Made by a program: the position numbers and the translations under genes. A stretch of DNA of 64,000 nucleotides from Bacteroidales bacterium. GTDB taxonomy: Bacteria > Bacteroidota > Bacteroidia > Bacteroidales > Muribaculaceae. Under the pieces are notes generated by a model, which was not told where the DNA came from, did not search any database, and saw only the letters and a list, made by a program, of their open reading frames with translations. This document shows positions 27,582-36,539 of this stretch, piece after piece. Numbering within the stretch: the first letter of the stretch is position 1; every line of letters starts with the position of its first letter. The stretch is taken from the NCBI GenBank assembly GCA_900768685.1, contig CAAGDX010000036.1, positions 1 to 64,000 on the forward strand, written 5' to 3'.

Positions 27582-28382
27582 ATGATAAGTGACAAAGCAT
27601 ACGTGGATTCCGCAGCCAAACTGGGAAAAAACGTTACAGTTCATCCATTCGCTTACATCGATGCCGACGTGGAAATCGGTGACAACTGTGAAATTATGCC
27701 ATACGCAAGCATTCTCCGCGGCACTCGTATGGGAAACAACAATCGTGTTTTCCAAGGTGCTATCGTGGGTGCGGAACCGCAGGATTTCCGCTGGAAGGGC
27801 TGCGAAAGCTATTGCTATATCGGCAACGACTGCACCATCCGTGAAGGCGTTATCATAAACCGCGGTATCAAGCCGGAAGGAGGCACTCGTATCGGCGACA
27901 AAACATTCATCTTGGCTCACTCTCACATCGGTCACGACTGTGAACTGAAGGGCAAATCCGTGATTGGTAACGGCGTCACATTTGCCGGAAGCGTTAAAGT
28001 TGGCGAATACGTAATCTTATCTTCAAACTCCGTTCTCCACGAAGGCAGCAAGGTGGGCGACTGGTCATTCGTCAAAGGTGGATGCCGCATCAGCGGAAAC
28101 GTGCCCCCATACGTCATTGTGGCACACAACCCGGTGGAATACTTCGGCGTAAATGCCACTGTTCTCCGCAAGAAAGGTGCGGAGGTAGGCATCACTGATG
28201 AAGTTATCGACGACATCGCAAAGGCATACCGCCACGTTTATCAGAGTGGCACATCAGTATTCAATGCCATTCAGCGTATCGAGGCAGACCTTGAAGACAC
28301 GGAAATCCGCCGTAACATCATCGATTTCATCGTCCAAAACGACTTCAAAATCGTCGCAGTGCCTATCGAAACTGAAGAATAA
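27582..28382 (+). CDS. LpxA-like acyl-[ACP]-UDP-sugar O-acyltransferase (possible paralogue)
   Basis: A 266-aa left-handed beta-helix acyltransferase with hexapeptide repeats, GAEPQDFRWKG, and the C-terminal helical domain. In E. coli LpxA this enzyme places the first acyl chain on UDP-GlcNAc. Aligned from memory without gaps over residues 115-154, the catalytic base is kept (H118 for H125) and so is H153 (for H160), but H144 is replaced by S137 and Q161 by E154. Bacteroidales normally carry an lpxA next to lpxC/fabZ, so this may be a second, divergent acyltransferase. It closes the efflux operon, 42 bases after the channel gene, and is followed by a terminator. Confidence 0.75.
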   Translation: MISDKAYVDSAAKLGKNVTVHPFAYIDADVEIGDNCEIMPYASILRGTRMGNNNRVFQGAIVGAEPQDFRWKGCESYCYIGNDCTIREGVIINRGIKPEGGTRIGDKTFILAHSHIGHDCELKGKSVIGNGVTFAGSVKVGEYVILSSNSVLHEGSKVGDWSFVKGGCRISGNVPPYVIVAHNPVEYFGVNATVLRKKGAEVGITDEVIDDIAKAYRHVYQSGTSVFNAIQRIEADLEDTEIRRNIIDFIVQNDFKIVAVPIETEE

Positions 28383-28406
28383 CATTTATTAGTTCTCATT
28401 TTCTCT

Positions 28407-28441
28407 GCCGGGTGGTTATTTTTTAGCCATCCGGCTTTTTT
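28407..28441 (+). terminator. Terminator of the efflux operon
   Basis: GCCGGGTGG, loop of A/T bases, CCATCCGGC, then TTTTTT: a standard intrinsic terminator 24 bases after the LpxA-like stop. Confidence 0.88.
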
Positions 28442-28442
28442 A

Positions 28443-28513
28443 ATGCATAATTCATAATGCATAATGCATAATTTAATGCAATTCATAATGCATAATGCTT
28501 AATGCATAATTAA
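28443..28513. repeat. ATGCATAAT/TTCATAAT array after the efflux operon
   Basis: Seven to eight degenerate ATGCATAAT units directly after the terminator. Same family as 232-336, 29583-29676 and 53731-53890. Confidence 0.75.
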
Positions 28514-28519
28514 TCATCA

Positions 28520-28605
28520 CTTATTTGTCTAATTGCTCTTATTAATCTTATTAGTCCTATTAGTCTAATTAGTCTAATTGGTCTAATTGGTCTAATTGGT
28601 CTAAT
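28520..28605. repeat. 9-bp tandem array bordering island B
   Basis: About nine units of TAATTAGTC/TAATTGGTC type, the longest array in the window; the last four units are identical (GGTCTAATT). Confidence 0.85.
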
Positions 28606-28615
28606 CACCCGAAAT

Positions 28616-29366
28616 TCACTCCTCGGCGTCAGCCGAGATGCCCGAGTGCTCCGAAAATTCAGATTACTCAGCCAAGCAAACCGGGATTCCACAACCTGTA
28701 GTGCCGCGGCATGCCGCGGCATCCGAGATGAACCTGCGGAGCGAATGTGAAAGCCCTATCGTGTCGGAGACACAATAGGGTTACACGCCCAGGAGGGGCG
28801 TGGTTGTGGTGATATATATGTGTAGTGAATCTGTGGAGTGAATCTGTGGAGTGAACCTGGACATGTGCCGTTTCGGAGATACGGCACATGTGAGCAGTCC
28901 TGGAGGGACTGCAATTGTGGTAAACGCCGGGTTCAGCCTCGGAGAGGCTTAACCCGGTGACTCACAGACTACTACCTCTATATCGAACCCTGGAGGGGTT
29001 CGGTTGTGGTAACGAATTTGTTTGTACTGTCATTATCACACCCGAGCCTCTCCAAGGCTCGTACATCTTATTTGCTTTACTTTCACCGGGTTCAGTGTCT
29101 CCGACACTAAACCCGGCGTTTACCACAATTGAAGCCCCTCCAGGGCTTCTCATCAGCATCGTATCTCCGATACAATGCTGATGCCTGTTCACTCCACCAA
29201 GCTTGCGACAATCGGAAACAAACCTGCCAAGCAATCCGGGATTCCACCACCTAAAGTGCCGCGGCATCCCAAGCAAACCGGAAAAATTGCTAAGTGGTCT
29301 AATTCCATCCTCGGCGTCAGCCGAGATGTCCGAGTGCTCCGAGAACTCAGATTGCTCCTGCCTGGC
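28616..29366. repeat. Hairpin-mosaic island B
   Basis: About 750 bp of consecutive inverted repeats. In order: CTCGGCGTCAGCCGAG (28622-28637), the 20-bp perfect palindrome TGCCGCGGCATGCCGCGGCA (28702-28721), a long AGCCCTATCGTGTC-type stem (28751-28782), CGCCC/GGGCG (28786-28801), ACATGTGCCGTTTC/GATACGGCACATGT (28861-28891), GCAGTCC/GGACTGC, a GGGTTCAGCCTC/GAGGCTTAACCC stem, GAACCCTGGAGGGGTTC, GAGCC/GGCTC, ACCGGGTTCAGTGTC/GACACTAAACCCGG, GAAGCCCC/GGGCTTC, and CATCAGCATCGTATC/GATACAATGCTGATG (29151-29183). Linkers read GTTGTGGTAA or its complement. Reverse-complemented, 28925-29185 matches 59340-59600 of island D. No coding gene. Confidence 0.85.
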
Positions 29367-29417
29367 TAACCGGGATAACACCAAGATGCAAAATCGGAGA
29401 TTTTGCGGCAATTGGGT

Positions 29418-29453
29418 AACCCCACCTTGCCGCGACAGCGGCTAGGTGGGGTA
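29418..29453. other. Strong GC-rich hairpin
   Basis: ACCCCACCTTGCCGC, loop GACA, GCGGCTAGGTGGGGT: 15-base arms with a single central T-T mismatch. No T tract follows directly, so terminator status is doubtful. Confidence 0.7.
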
Positions 29454-29470
29454 AGCGTCTAAAACACAAT

Positions 29471-29536
29471 CAAAATGAGCTAAATCGTATAGATTTTGCT
29501 CATTTTGCAGAAATGCTAAGTCGCATAGACTTTGCT
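29471..29536. other. Two related imperfect hairpins with central T-T mismatch
   Basis: First hairpin 29471-29507: CAAAATGAGCTAAATC, loop GTATA, GATTTTGCTCATTTTG. Second at about 29513-29536: GCTAAGTC, loop GCATA, GACTTTGC. Both have the arms GC-T-AAxTC / GAxTT-T-GC, and the variable pair is A:T in one and G:C in the other. Confidence 0.7.
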
Positions 29537-29542
29537 TAATCA

Positions 29543-29676
29543 TCTGCACAAAAATAATGGCTGAGCCACAAAGACCCCGCCAATTATGCATTATGCATCA
29601 TGAATTATGCATTAAAAAAAAAGGTCGCTTTCGCGACCTTTTTAATTATGAATTATGCATTATGAATTATGCATTA
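29543..29676 (-). repeat. Double-terminator cassette, copy 1, in ATGCATAAT arrays
   Basis: Read on the minus strand: ATGCATAAT units, the hairpin GGTCGC-GAAA-GCGACC with flanking A and T tracts (29614-29643), more ATGCATAAT units, then a TTGGC.../...CAGCCA hairpin followed by TTATTTTT. It follows the SusCD-linked lipoprotein gene. A second copy in the matching orientation follows the M3 peptidase gene at 53731-53848. Confidence 0.85.
29614..29643 (-). terminator. Terminator of the SusC/SusD locus
   Basis: Minus-strand hairpin GGTCGC, GAAA tetraloop, GCGACC, preceded by A5 and followed by at least nine T. It is the core of the repeated cassette. Confidence 0.9.
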
Positions 29677-31518
29677 TTTAAGCACTGCTTTAGCAGCAAC
29701 CTTACGAGCATCACCGATGTTCCAAGTAGCCACGTGGTTCAGGCGAGAACCTGCACCCGTAGTAGCAGACTTGAGGCTCTTAGAAACAGTTGCACTCTTA
29801 GAAGCAGCAACTTCACCCGGTACAAGCTGAATTAAAGCTTGAGACTTAACGCTGTACCAATCATCGCCACCGAAGTTGATGAAAGGCTTCTTAACTGTAA
29901 TCATGCCTTCAGCAGCATCGTAAGTAGTGTTGAGACCTGCACCGATAATATCATCAGCACCGTAACCTGCAAAGTTTGAGTAGCAGTAGTCTGCTTCTGA
30001 GATATATGCAGTACCATCTTCGAAGAAGTTGTTACCTGTGCACTGTGGTTCAATAATCACGAATTCAGGATCGCTGATATTAATGTCGATATCAAAATTG
30101 CCTGATGCAAAATTGATTAAAGGACATGTTTCAGCTCCGTAAAGATTTACGAGACGTACAACACCCGGGTTAGAAGCGCTTGTCTGGTAAGTAGTTTCCC
30201 ATACATAAGACATCGGGTCAAGACTTGCACCTGCGATAAGCCATCCGTCTGCGATGTATGCGGTACCTGCATCTTCCCAGTCGCTACCACCAAGTTCTAC
30301 CTTAACTGTGATGTAAGATAATTCTTGAGGTTCACCTGCACCGTAAGTTACAACTACAACGCTGTATGTGCCTGATTCTGAGATAGGCAATTTAACTTGA
30401 CCTGATTCAGAGATTTCTGCGTATTCAATTTCATCGTTGAGGATAGCTGCTGCAACTGCTTCTACGTCGTTTGTGAGAGCAGCTGCTACGCGTGCACTTT
30501 CTACGTCTGCACCAAGCTGTACATCTGCAAGGATGTAGTCAAGGTTATCTGCACCTGCAAGGCGACCTACGTATGAAAGTTCTGCTGAGTAGTCTGTAAG
30601 AACTGCACCCGGGAGAGCTACAAAGAATTCACCGCTACTGTTTGTATAATAAAATCCATAATCTCCGATTGCAGCAAGCAATGATTGTGGAGTGGAGAAT
30701 CTGATAACTCCATTTTCAAATGTTCCATATACACCTTTTTCAGCAATTTCATCAGGTGTCATACCTTTTGACAAGTAATAATCTACGAATGATATAAACC
30801 ATATTTCGCCTTCACCTAAGTCAAAACCGGTGTGGAATTCACCAACGAAGTTAACACGTTCAGGGTCTGAACAGTCAAGTTCCAAATAGTGAGTTTGATT
30901 ATCATAAGTTCCATAATCGAAATTTGGGTAAGAAGGACCGTAAGGGTTAACTACACGATAAGAAGTAGGATTCTTTGCGTTTTGGAGAATTTCAACTTCG
31001 TACTGTACAGGGTCTAAACTGTAGAGCGATTCTGCAATAAGGTTATCATAGAAGATACCTTTACCTAATGATACCCAAGAAGATGCACGAACAAGGTTCA
31101 CATTCAGTTCGTAAGGACCATAGTGTGAAGTGCGTGCGATATCAACACCGAGTTTGATTGTTACAGGGTATGCAACATCTTCTTCGATTGCTGCATTGTC
31201 GTAAGTGATAGTGTAAGTAGTAGTGAGAGCGTCACCTTCAAAGGTTACAGCCTCCGGAGCAGAGAAGATACCTGATGGGTCTTCCAGGATTACAGGCACT
31301 TCGCCCGGGTCATTTGTAGAAAGACGACCGATTGTAAGGGTGATTTCAGAAGCAGCATCTTCTGCAGGAATGCTGATTGTTTTTGCATTTGCATCGTACG
31401 CGATATAAACGCCTTCTTCACCGCCTTCAACGATATTGTGGTCATCACTACATGAGGTGAAAGCCGCACCTGTTGCAAGTGCGAATATCGCCAATATTGA
31501 TGATTTGAATAATTTCAT
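29674..31518 (-). CDS. Surface lipoprotein of a SusC/SusD locus (SusE/F-like position)
   Basis: A 614-aa lipoprotein: signal peptide with lipobox FTSC (C23), then SDDHNIVEGG. An N-terminal beta-sandwich-like domain (about 30-145, with ISIPAEDAASEITLTIGR) is followed by two related regions, each opening with a W..G.G.. phrase (SWVSLGKGIFYDN; DWEDAGTAYIADGW) and ending in FPYG-like motifs (NPYGPSYP; NLYGAETCP), suggesting an internal duplication. I recognise no catalytic residues. By position (third gene after susC and susD) it likely binds glycan at the cell surface. Codon bias and repeated GAAGC/TTCACC choices match susC/susD. Confidence 0.75.
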   Translation of the reverse strand: MKLFKSSILAIFALATGAAFTSCSDDHNIVEGGEEGVYIAYDANAKTISIPAEDAASEITLTIGRLSTNDPGEVPVILEDPSGIFSAPEAVTFEGDALTTTYTITYDNAAIEEDVAYPVTIKLGVDIARTSHYGPYELNVNLVRASSWVSLGKGIFYDNLIAESLYSLDPVQYEVEILQNAKNPTSYRVVNPYGPSYPNFDYGTYDNQTHYLELDCSDPERVNFVGEFHTGFDLGEGEIWFISFVDYYLSKGMTPDEIAEKGVYGTFENGVIRFSTPQSLLAAIGDYGFYYTNSSGEFFVALPGAVLTDYSAELSYVGRLAGADNLDYILADVQLGADVESARVAAALTNDVEAVAAAILNDEIEYAEISESGQVKLPISESGTYSVVVVTYGAGEPQELSYITVKVELGGSDWEDAGTAYIADGWLIAGASLDPMSYVWETTYQTSASNPGVVRLVNLYGAETCPLINFASGNFDIDINISDPEFVIIEPQCTGNNFFEDGTAYISEADYCYSNFAGYGADDIIGAGLNTTYDAAEGMITVKKPFINFGGDDWYSVKSQALIQLVPGEVAASKSATVSKSLKSATTGAGSRLNHVATWNIGDARKVAAKAVLK

Positions 31519-31615
31519 AATTGTTAATGTTTTATCAGTTTGTAATTCTGAAAAAATATAAAAATGGAGAGAGGAGATAGAGTAATCTATGCGTTAAAGT
31601 TAGTTTCAGTCCTTA

Positions 31616-33253
31616 TTATTTTATAGGAAGAGGACGAGAAAGAGTTGGATTGTTCTGATTTTCGGAAATAAGCTTGTTAGCTGTGATTTCAGATTCCGGA
31701 ATCGGGAAAATCCATGCAAGCTGGTCATTGTCCGGCTCAAGTTTATAAATAAATGCATCCGGATAACCTGCTTTTGTACGGTCAATACCCTTGTTAAGAC
31801 GTTTTACGTCAAACCATGAAAGACCTTCGCCCCAGAATTCAATACGGCGTTTGTTCCAAACTACGTTCTGAATTTCTTCTGCTGTTGCTGCATTTGTAGA
31901 GAAGCTCGGGTTACGATATGTTTTCTCAAAGTTGGTGAGTACGTTGAGAGCTTCACCTGTATTGCCGCTCATTGCAAGACCTTCAGCAAGGATGTAATAC
32001 ATTTCCTCAATACGCATAAGTGGAATATCTGATGCATTTTTGCTTGTTCCAAGAACGCTCTGATATGAATCGAACTTAACGTTTGTGAAAGGAAGAAGAC
32101 CTACCTTGGTATCTTTGATAGAACCTGCACCAAATGAATAGAGGTATTCAAGTTGAGCATCTGTTACGTTTGGTGATGTGTAGTTTTCATCAAGCCACCA
32201 TCCTTTACGTACGTCTGATGCAGGAATAACTGCAAATACGTCCTGTGCAAGTGTACGCCATGCACCTACTGTTACGTAGCCGTAAGCAAAAGAGCACATG
32301 TGTGAAGGGAAGTTTACGATACCTGAGGTTACTACACGGTCTGTTTCTGCAATTGCAACACCCCACATCCATGCGTGGTCAAAGCCGTTGAAGCCCGGTT
32401 TGCTTACTTCTGCTATTGTAAGAGGAGTACAGCTTGATACTTCAATTGCTTTGCGTGCATCTTCTGCAGCTTTTGCGTATTCGTGCATTGTGAGGTAAAC
32501 ACGTGCACGGAGACCGTAAAGTGCGTCAAGGTTCAGCATACGGCGACCTTTAACGTCAAGGAGTTTTTCAACAGATATGCCTGAAGCTGAGCAACTTTCA
32601 ATAGCTACGTTCAAGTCGGCGATAATCTGGTCATATACTTCTTGAACTGTGTTACGTGCACAACCTTCTGATGCAGCTTGTGTCTGGTTTTCTTCTGTGA
32701 TTACAGGCACACATGGCTTATTTTGGTTGCCGTAGTATGTGCGACCGAAAGACTGAGCAAGTACCCAGTAGTCAAATGCACGGAAACCAAGTGCCTGTGC
32801 ACGGTACATCATAAGTTCCGGATTATCTGTATCTGCAGGGATTGATTGGAGCACTGTATTTGCAGAGTTGATTTGTTTGTACATATTGTACCAAATCATT
32901 GCAGAAGCATCACCTGTTTTGTTGAAATCTGCGTATGCCTGATAAGAGTTAAACCAGTTGTAACTTACGTTACGTGAAGGCATATCCTGTGTCAAATGGT
33001 CAAAAAGAAGCATAAGACCCGGATAACCAAAGTCATCGTGACCTCCTGTAACTCCCATATATACGCTTGAGTTTGCTGAAATACCGGTTACACCTGCGAG
33101 TGCGAGTTCCGGCTTAGCTTCAAGAGTATTAGCTTTCTGGTCTGCTGTAGCGAGACCACCTTCGTACTCGGTGTCAAGTTCGTTACAACCTACGAGTGCA
33201 ACACTCATCAAAGCCGTAGCTAATATTTTATTTATATTTTTCATCTTTGTCAT
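31616..33253 (-). CDS. susD: SusD/RagB-family nutrient-binding outer membrane lipoprotein
   Basis: A 545-aa lipoprotein: signal peptide with lipobox VGC (MSVALVGCNELD). It has the alpha-helical SusD pattern with TPR-like helices (LYGLRARVYLTMHEYAKAA) and the C-terminal RagB/SusD signature (MRIEEMYYILAEGLAMSG, RRIEFWGEGLSWFDVKR). It caps the SusC transporter and captures oligosaccharides or peptides. It lies 28 bases after susC. Confidence 0.93.
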   Translation of the reverse strand: MTKMKNINKILATALMSVALVGCNELDTEYEGGLATADQKANTLEAKPELALAGVTGISANSSVYMGVTGGHDDFGYPGLMLLFDHLTQDMPSRNVSYNWFNSYQAYADFNKTGDASAMIWYNMYKQINSANTVLQSIPADTDNPELMMYRAQALGFRAFDYWVLAQSFGRTYYGNQNKPCVPVITEENQTQAASEGCARNTVQEVYDQIIADLNVAIESCSASGISVEKLLDVKGRRMLNLDALYGLRARVYLTMHEYAKAAEDARKAIEVSSCTPLTIAEVSKPGFNGFDHAWMWGVAIAETDRVVTSGIVNFPSHMCSFAYGYVTVGAWRTLAQDVFAVIPASDVRKGWWLDENYTSPNVTDAQLEYLYSFGAGSIKDTKVGLLPFTNVKFDSYQSVLGTSKNASDIPLMRIEEMYYILAEGLAMSGNTGEALNVLTNFEKTYRNPSFSTNAATAEEIQNVVWNKRRIEFWGEGLSWFDVKRLNKGIDRTKAGYPDAFIYKLEPDNDQLAWIFPIPESEITANKLISENQNNPTLSRPLPIK

Positions 33254-33281
33254 TCTTTTAATTGAGTTTTACAATACCTGA

Positions 33282-36200
33282 TTAGAATGAAACTTTAATA
33301 CCACCGGAGATTGAACGAAGTCCGCTATAGTTGGTGTTATCAGATGTTACATAACCCTGACGTGGGTCAAGACCTTTACGTTTTGCCCAGAGTGCTACGT
33401 TTTCTGCTGCACCATACACGCGTAATTCACCAAGACCGAACTTCTTAACGAGTTTTGCCGGGAATGTGTAACCGATAGTGATATTGTTAAGTGCGAGATA
33501 GTCGCTCTTAATCAAGAATCTGTCTGACGAAGAAGTAGAGTACTTGTACTGTGCTTCTGCCATAAGAGCAGGAACGTCTGTATCAGTATTTTCCGGAGTC
33601 CAAGATTTCAAGATATCTTCGTGCCATGCTCTACCCATGCTACCTGATGCACCGCCCCACATGTAGCGAGCGTATGAGTTGTCGTAAATTTTACCACCGA
33701 GCTGATATGAGAATGTTGCACCAAAGTCAACTCCGTATGCCTGGAGGTTAAATCCGAAACCACCATACACCTTAGGCATAATGTTGCCTGTTGCAGTGCG
33801 GTTTGTATCGTATGCTTCAACGTAGTCTTTAGTATCGTAGTATTCGTATTCTTCTACAGGATCCGGTGCTGTCAAACCTGCTGCGATAGCAGCATCGATT
33901 TCATCCTGGTTTGCGATGATTGTTTTCTTTGCAGTGTAAAGAGCATAACCTGTTTCAGGATCAACACCTGCGTAGTGTGGCAAGTAGAGCTGATACATGG
34001 ATTGTCCTTCTTTGAAGTAACGTGAACCTGTAATCCATTCGCCTTTCTGGTTGAGGATAGATGGTTCAAGCTTGAGAACTTTGTTTGAAGGGAATGTAGC
34101 GTTGACGTTGATGTCAAGAGTTACGTCTTTTGTGTTAATTGGAGTGATGTTAAGTTCTACTTCAACACCGTTGTTACGCATAGAACCAACGTTCATTGGG
34201 ATTGAAGAATAACCGTTTGATGGAGCAACAGGGACATTGAAGAGCATGTCGTCTGTCTGGCGGTTGTAGAATTCTACAGTACCGCTGAGGAGTGATTTCC
34301 AGAAACTGAAGTCAAAACCGATGTTGAATGAATTTGACTTTTCCCATGTGATGTCTTTGTTACCCTTGAATGCAAGAGTACCATCGGACCATACGCCTTC
34401 TGAACCTGAAAGTTTGTATTGGTCTTGGTATGCAAACCAGTAGTATGTTGAGCTACCGATACGGTCGTTACCGTTCTGACCGAAAGATGCTTTGAACTTC
34501 AACATGTCAACTGCACTTGCTTCTTTCATGAAGTTTTCTTTTGCGATATCCCAACCAAGTGATGCAGACCAGAAGTTACCCCAACGTTTATCCGGGTGGA
34601 AACGTGAAGATGCATCACGACGATATGAGAGCATTGCAAAGTATTTGCCGTCGAAGTTGTATTTAAGACGACCGATGAAACCGCGGTGGCTGAGTGTGTA
34701 GCCTGCACCGCCTACGTTAAAGTTATCGATAGTGTTATCTACGAAGTGTACATCAGGGTTGTACATATTCTGACCGTATGCAGAAATGTATTCAATTCTG
34801 TATTCATCGCTTTCATAACCTGCCATGATGTCGAAGTTATTGCTGCCGAATGATTTTGAATAGTTTGCAATTGCCTGAATGTCAAGGTTGCGATAGTAGT
34901 CTGCTTCCTGTGAAACTTCACCCTTATAATTTGCAGACTGTCCGTACATACCGTTTGTTACGTAAGTGCCGCGAACGTGTTCTACACGGTAACCTACAGT
35001 ACCTGTAACGTAGAGGTCTTGGATAGGATTGATTGTTGCGTATGCCTTAGAGTCGATGATGTCTGATTTGTATGACTCTGTATTATAGAGGAGGTCACCT
35101 GCAGGGTTAGCCAAACTCATATAAGTACGAACATTGTTTGTTGTTACACCATCACCATAGTCATATATCTTGTTGCCTGTGCGAGCGTCACGCATGATTG
35201 TGCCGTCGGCAGAACGTACATACATCGGATATATAGGTGCCATACCGTATGCTACACCGAAGAGGTTGCCTGATGAGCCTGAATTGTCGGAATTCTGGTC
35301 GCTTGGGTAACCTGAGTCTTGGTAAACATAGCTTACGTTAGTACCGATTTTGAGCCATTTCTTAGCCTGATAGTCAACAGCTGAACGAGCTGAGAAACGT
35401 TTGAAGTGTGAACCGTAGATAAGACCTTCATCACCGAGGTAACCTGCTGAGAGATAGTACTGGAGACGGTCTGTACCACCGTTTACACTAAAGTTATATT
35501 CCTGACGCATACCGTTGATGAGTGATTCTTTTACCCAGTCATCAGCAATGTAATAATACTGACCATCTGAGTAACCCGGAGTTGCGTTCGGGTTGAATTT
35601 ACCATTGTCACCTACGAAATATTGACCTTCAGGAACAGACCATGTCTGATAACCGAGAGCATTCCAGAGATTGCTGTTTGCATACTGGTGTGCTGCTTTG
35701 CTATCCAAGCCGTAATAGTTCAAACCGGCATTTTTGTAAGACTTGTAAACTTGTTCCATGTAAGTCTTCTGGTTTGTGACAAGGTCGTACATCGGAATGG
35801 CACGTGAGTTTGAACCCCAGCGAGCATCAAATGTTACCTTTGCTTCACCTGCTTTACCTTTCTTTGTTGTGATAAGGATGACACCGTTTGCACCACGTGC
35901 ACCGTAAAGAGCTGTGGAAGCAGCATCCTTAAGGATTGTCATAGATTCGATGTCCTGAGTGTTGATTGATGCGATATCACCATCGTATGGCATACCGTCA
36001 ACAACGTAGAGAGGTGTTGATACAGCGTTGATTGAACCTACACCACGGATGCGGATTGTTGGTGCTGTACCCGGCTGACCGTTAGAGCTTTGTACCTGCA
36101 CACCTGATACCTTACCGGTAAGTGCCTGTGTTGCAGTAGATACAAGAGCGTCTTCAAGTTGGTCTGCCTTTACTACGGATGCAGAACCTGTGTATTCAGA

Positions 36201-36539
36201 TTTCTTTGCGTGTCCGTAAGCAACAACCATGACTTCGTCAAGCACCGTTGTCTCTTTAAGATTAACAATAATTTCACCTGATGTAATTGCTACTTCCTGT
36301 GCTTCATAGCCTACGTATGTCACGCGAAGTTTTGAAGCGGAAGCAGGTACAGACAACACGAATTTACCGTCTATGTCTGTATGTACACCTACATTGGTTC
36401 CTACAGCAAGTACGGCAGCTCCCGTAAGAGGCTCGTTGTCACTTGCAGATAAGACAGTACCTGACACGGTGCGATTCTGTGCAAGCGCGCATATCACAGC
36501 CATCATTACTGCCAAAAGTGATAGAAACAGCTTTTTCAT
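33282..36539 (-). CDS. susC: SusC/RagA-family TonB-linked outer membrane transporter
   Basis: A 1085-aa TonB-dependent receptor. Signal peptide 1-20, a carboxypeptidase-regulatory-like domain (about 22-95, VSGTVLSASDNEPLTGAAV), TonB-box-like LDEVMVVAYG, a plug with DIESMTILKDAASTALYG and ARGANGVILITTKKG, then a 22-stranded barrel. It imports oligosaccharides or peptides bound by the SusD protein. No sigma/anti-sigma pair, SusR or hybrid two-component regulator flanks it, so control is not visible. The substrate cannot be told from sequence; GH31 and GH43 genes elsewhere in the window are possible but unproven partners. Confidence 0.94.
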   Translation of the reverse strand: MKKLFLSLLAVMMAVICALAQNRTVSGTVLSASDNEPLTGAAVLAVGTNVGVHTDIDGKFVLSVPASASKLRVTYVGYEAQEVAITSGEIIVNLKETTVLDEVMVVAYGHAKKSEYTGSASVVKADQLEDALVSTATQALTGKVSGVQVQSSNGQPGTAPTIRIRGVGSINAVSTPLYVVDGMPYDGDIASINTQDIESMTILKDAASTALYGARGANGVILITTKKGKAGEAKVTFDARWGSNSRAIPMYDLVTNQKTYMEQVYKSYKNAGLNYYGLDSKAAHQYANSNLWNALGYQTWSVPEGQYFVGDNGKFNPNATPGYSDGQYYYIADDWVKESLINGMRQEYNFSVNGGTDRLQYYLSAGYLGDEGLIYGSHFKRFSARSAVDYQAKKWLKIGTNVSYVYQDSGYPSDQNSDNSGSSGNLFGVAYGMAPIYPMYVRSADGTIMRDARTGNKIYDYGDGVTTNNVRTYMSLANPAGDLLYNTESYKSDIIDSKAYATINPIQDLYVTGTVGYRVEHVRGTYVTNGMYGQSANYKGEVSQEADYYRNLDIQAIANYSKSFGSNNFDIMAGYESDEYRIEYISAYGQNMYNPDVHFVDNTIDNFNVGGAGYTLSHRGFIGRLKYNFDGKYFAMLSYRRDASSRFHPDKRWGNFWSASLGWDIAKENFMKEASAVDMLKFKASFGQNGNDRIGSSTYYWFAYQDQYKLSGSEGVWSDGTLAFKGNKDITWEKSNSFNIGFDFSFWKSLLSGTVEFYNRQTDDMLFNVPVAPSNGYSSIPMNVGSMRNNGVEVELNITPINTKDVTLDINVNATFPSNKVLKLEPSILNQKGEWITGSRYFKEGQSMYQLYLPHYAGVDPETGYALYTAKKTIIANQDEIDAAIAAGLTAPDPVEEYEYYDTKDYVEAYDTNRTATGNIMPKVYGGFGFNLQAYGVDFGATFSYQLGGKIYDNSYARYMWGGASGSMGRAWHEDILKSWTPENTDTDVPALMAEAQYKYSTSSSDRFLIKSDYLALNNITIGYTFPAKLVKKFGLGELRVYGAAENVALWAKRKGLDPRQGYVTSDNTNYSGLRSISGGIKVSF

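Noticed and set aside
29418..29453. Terminator call for the GC-rich hairpin
   Set aside because: Very stable stem but no T tract on either side and no gene end close by on the matching strand.
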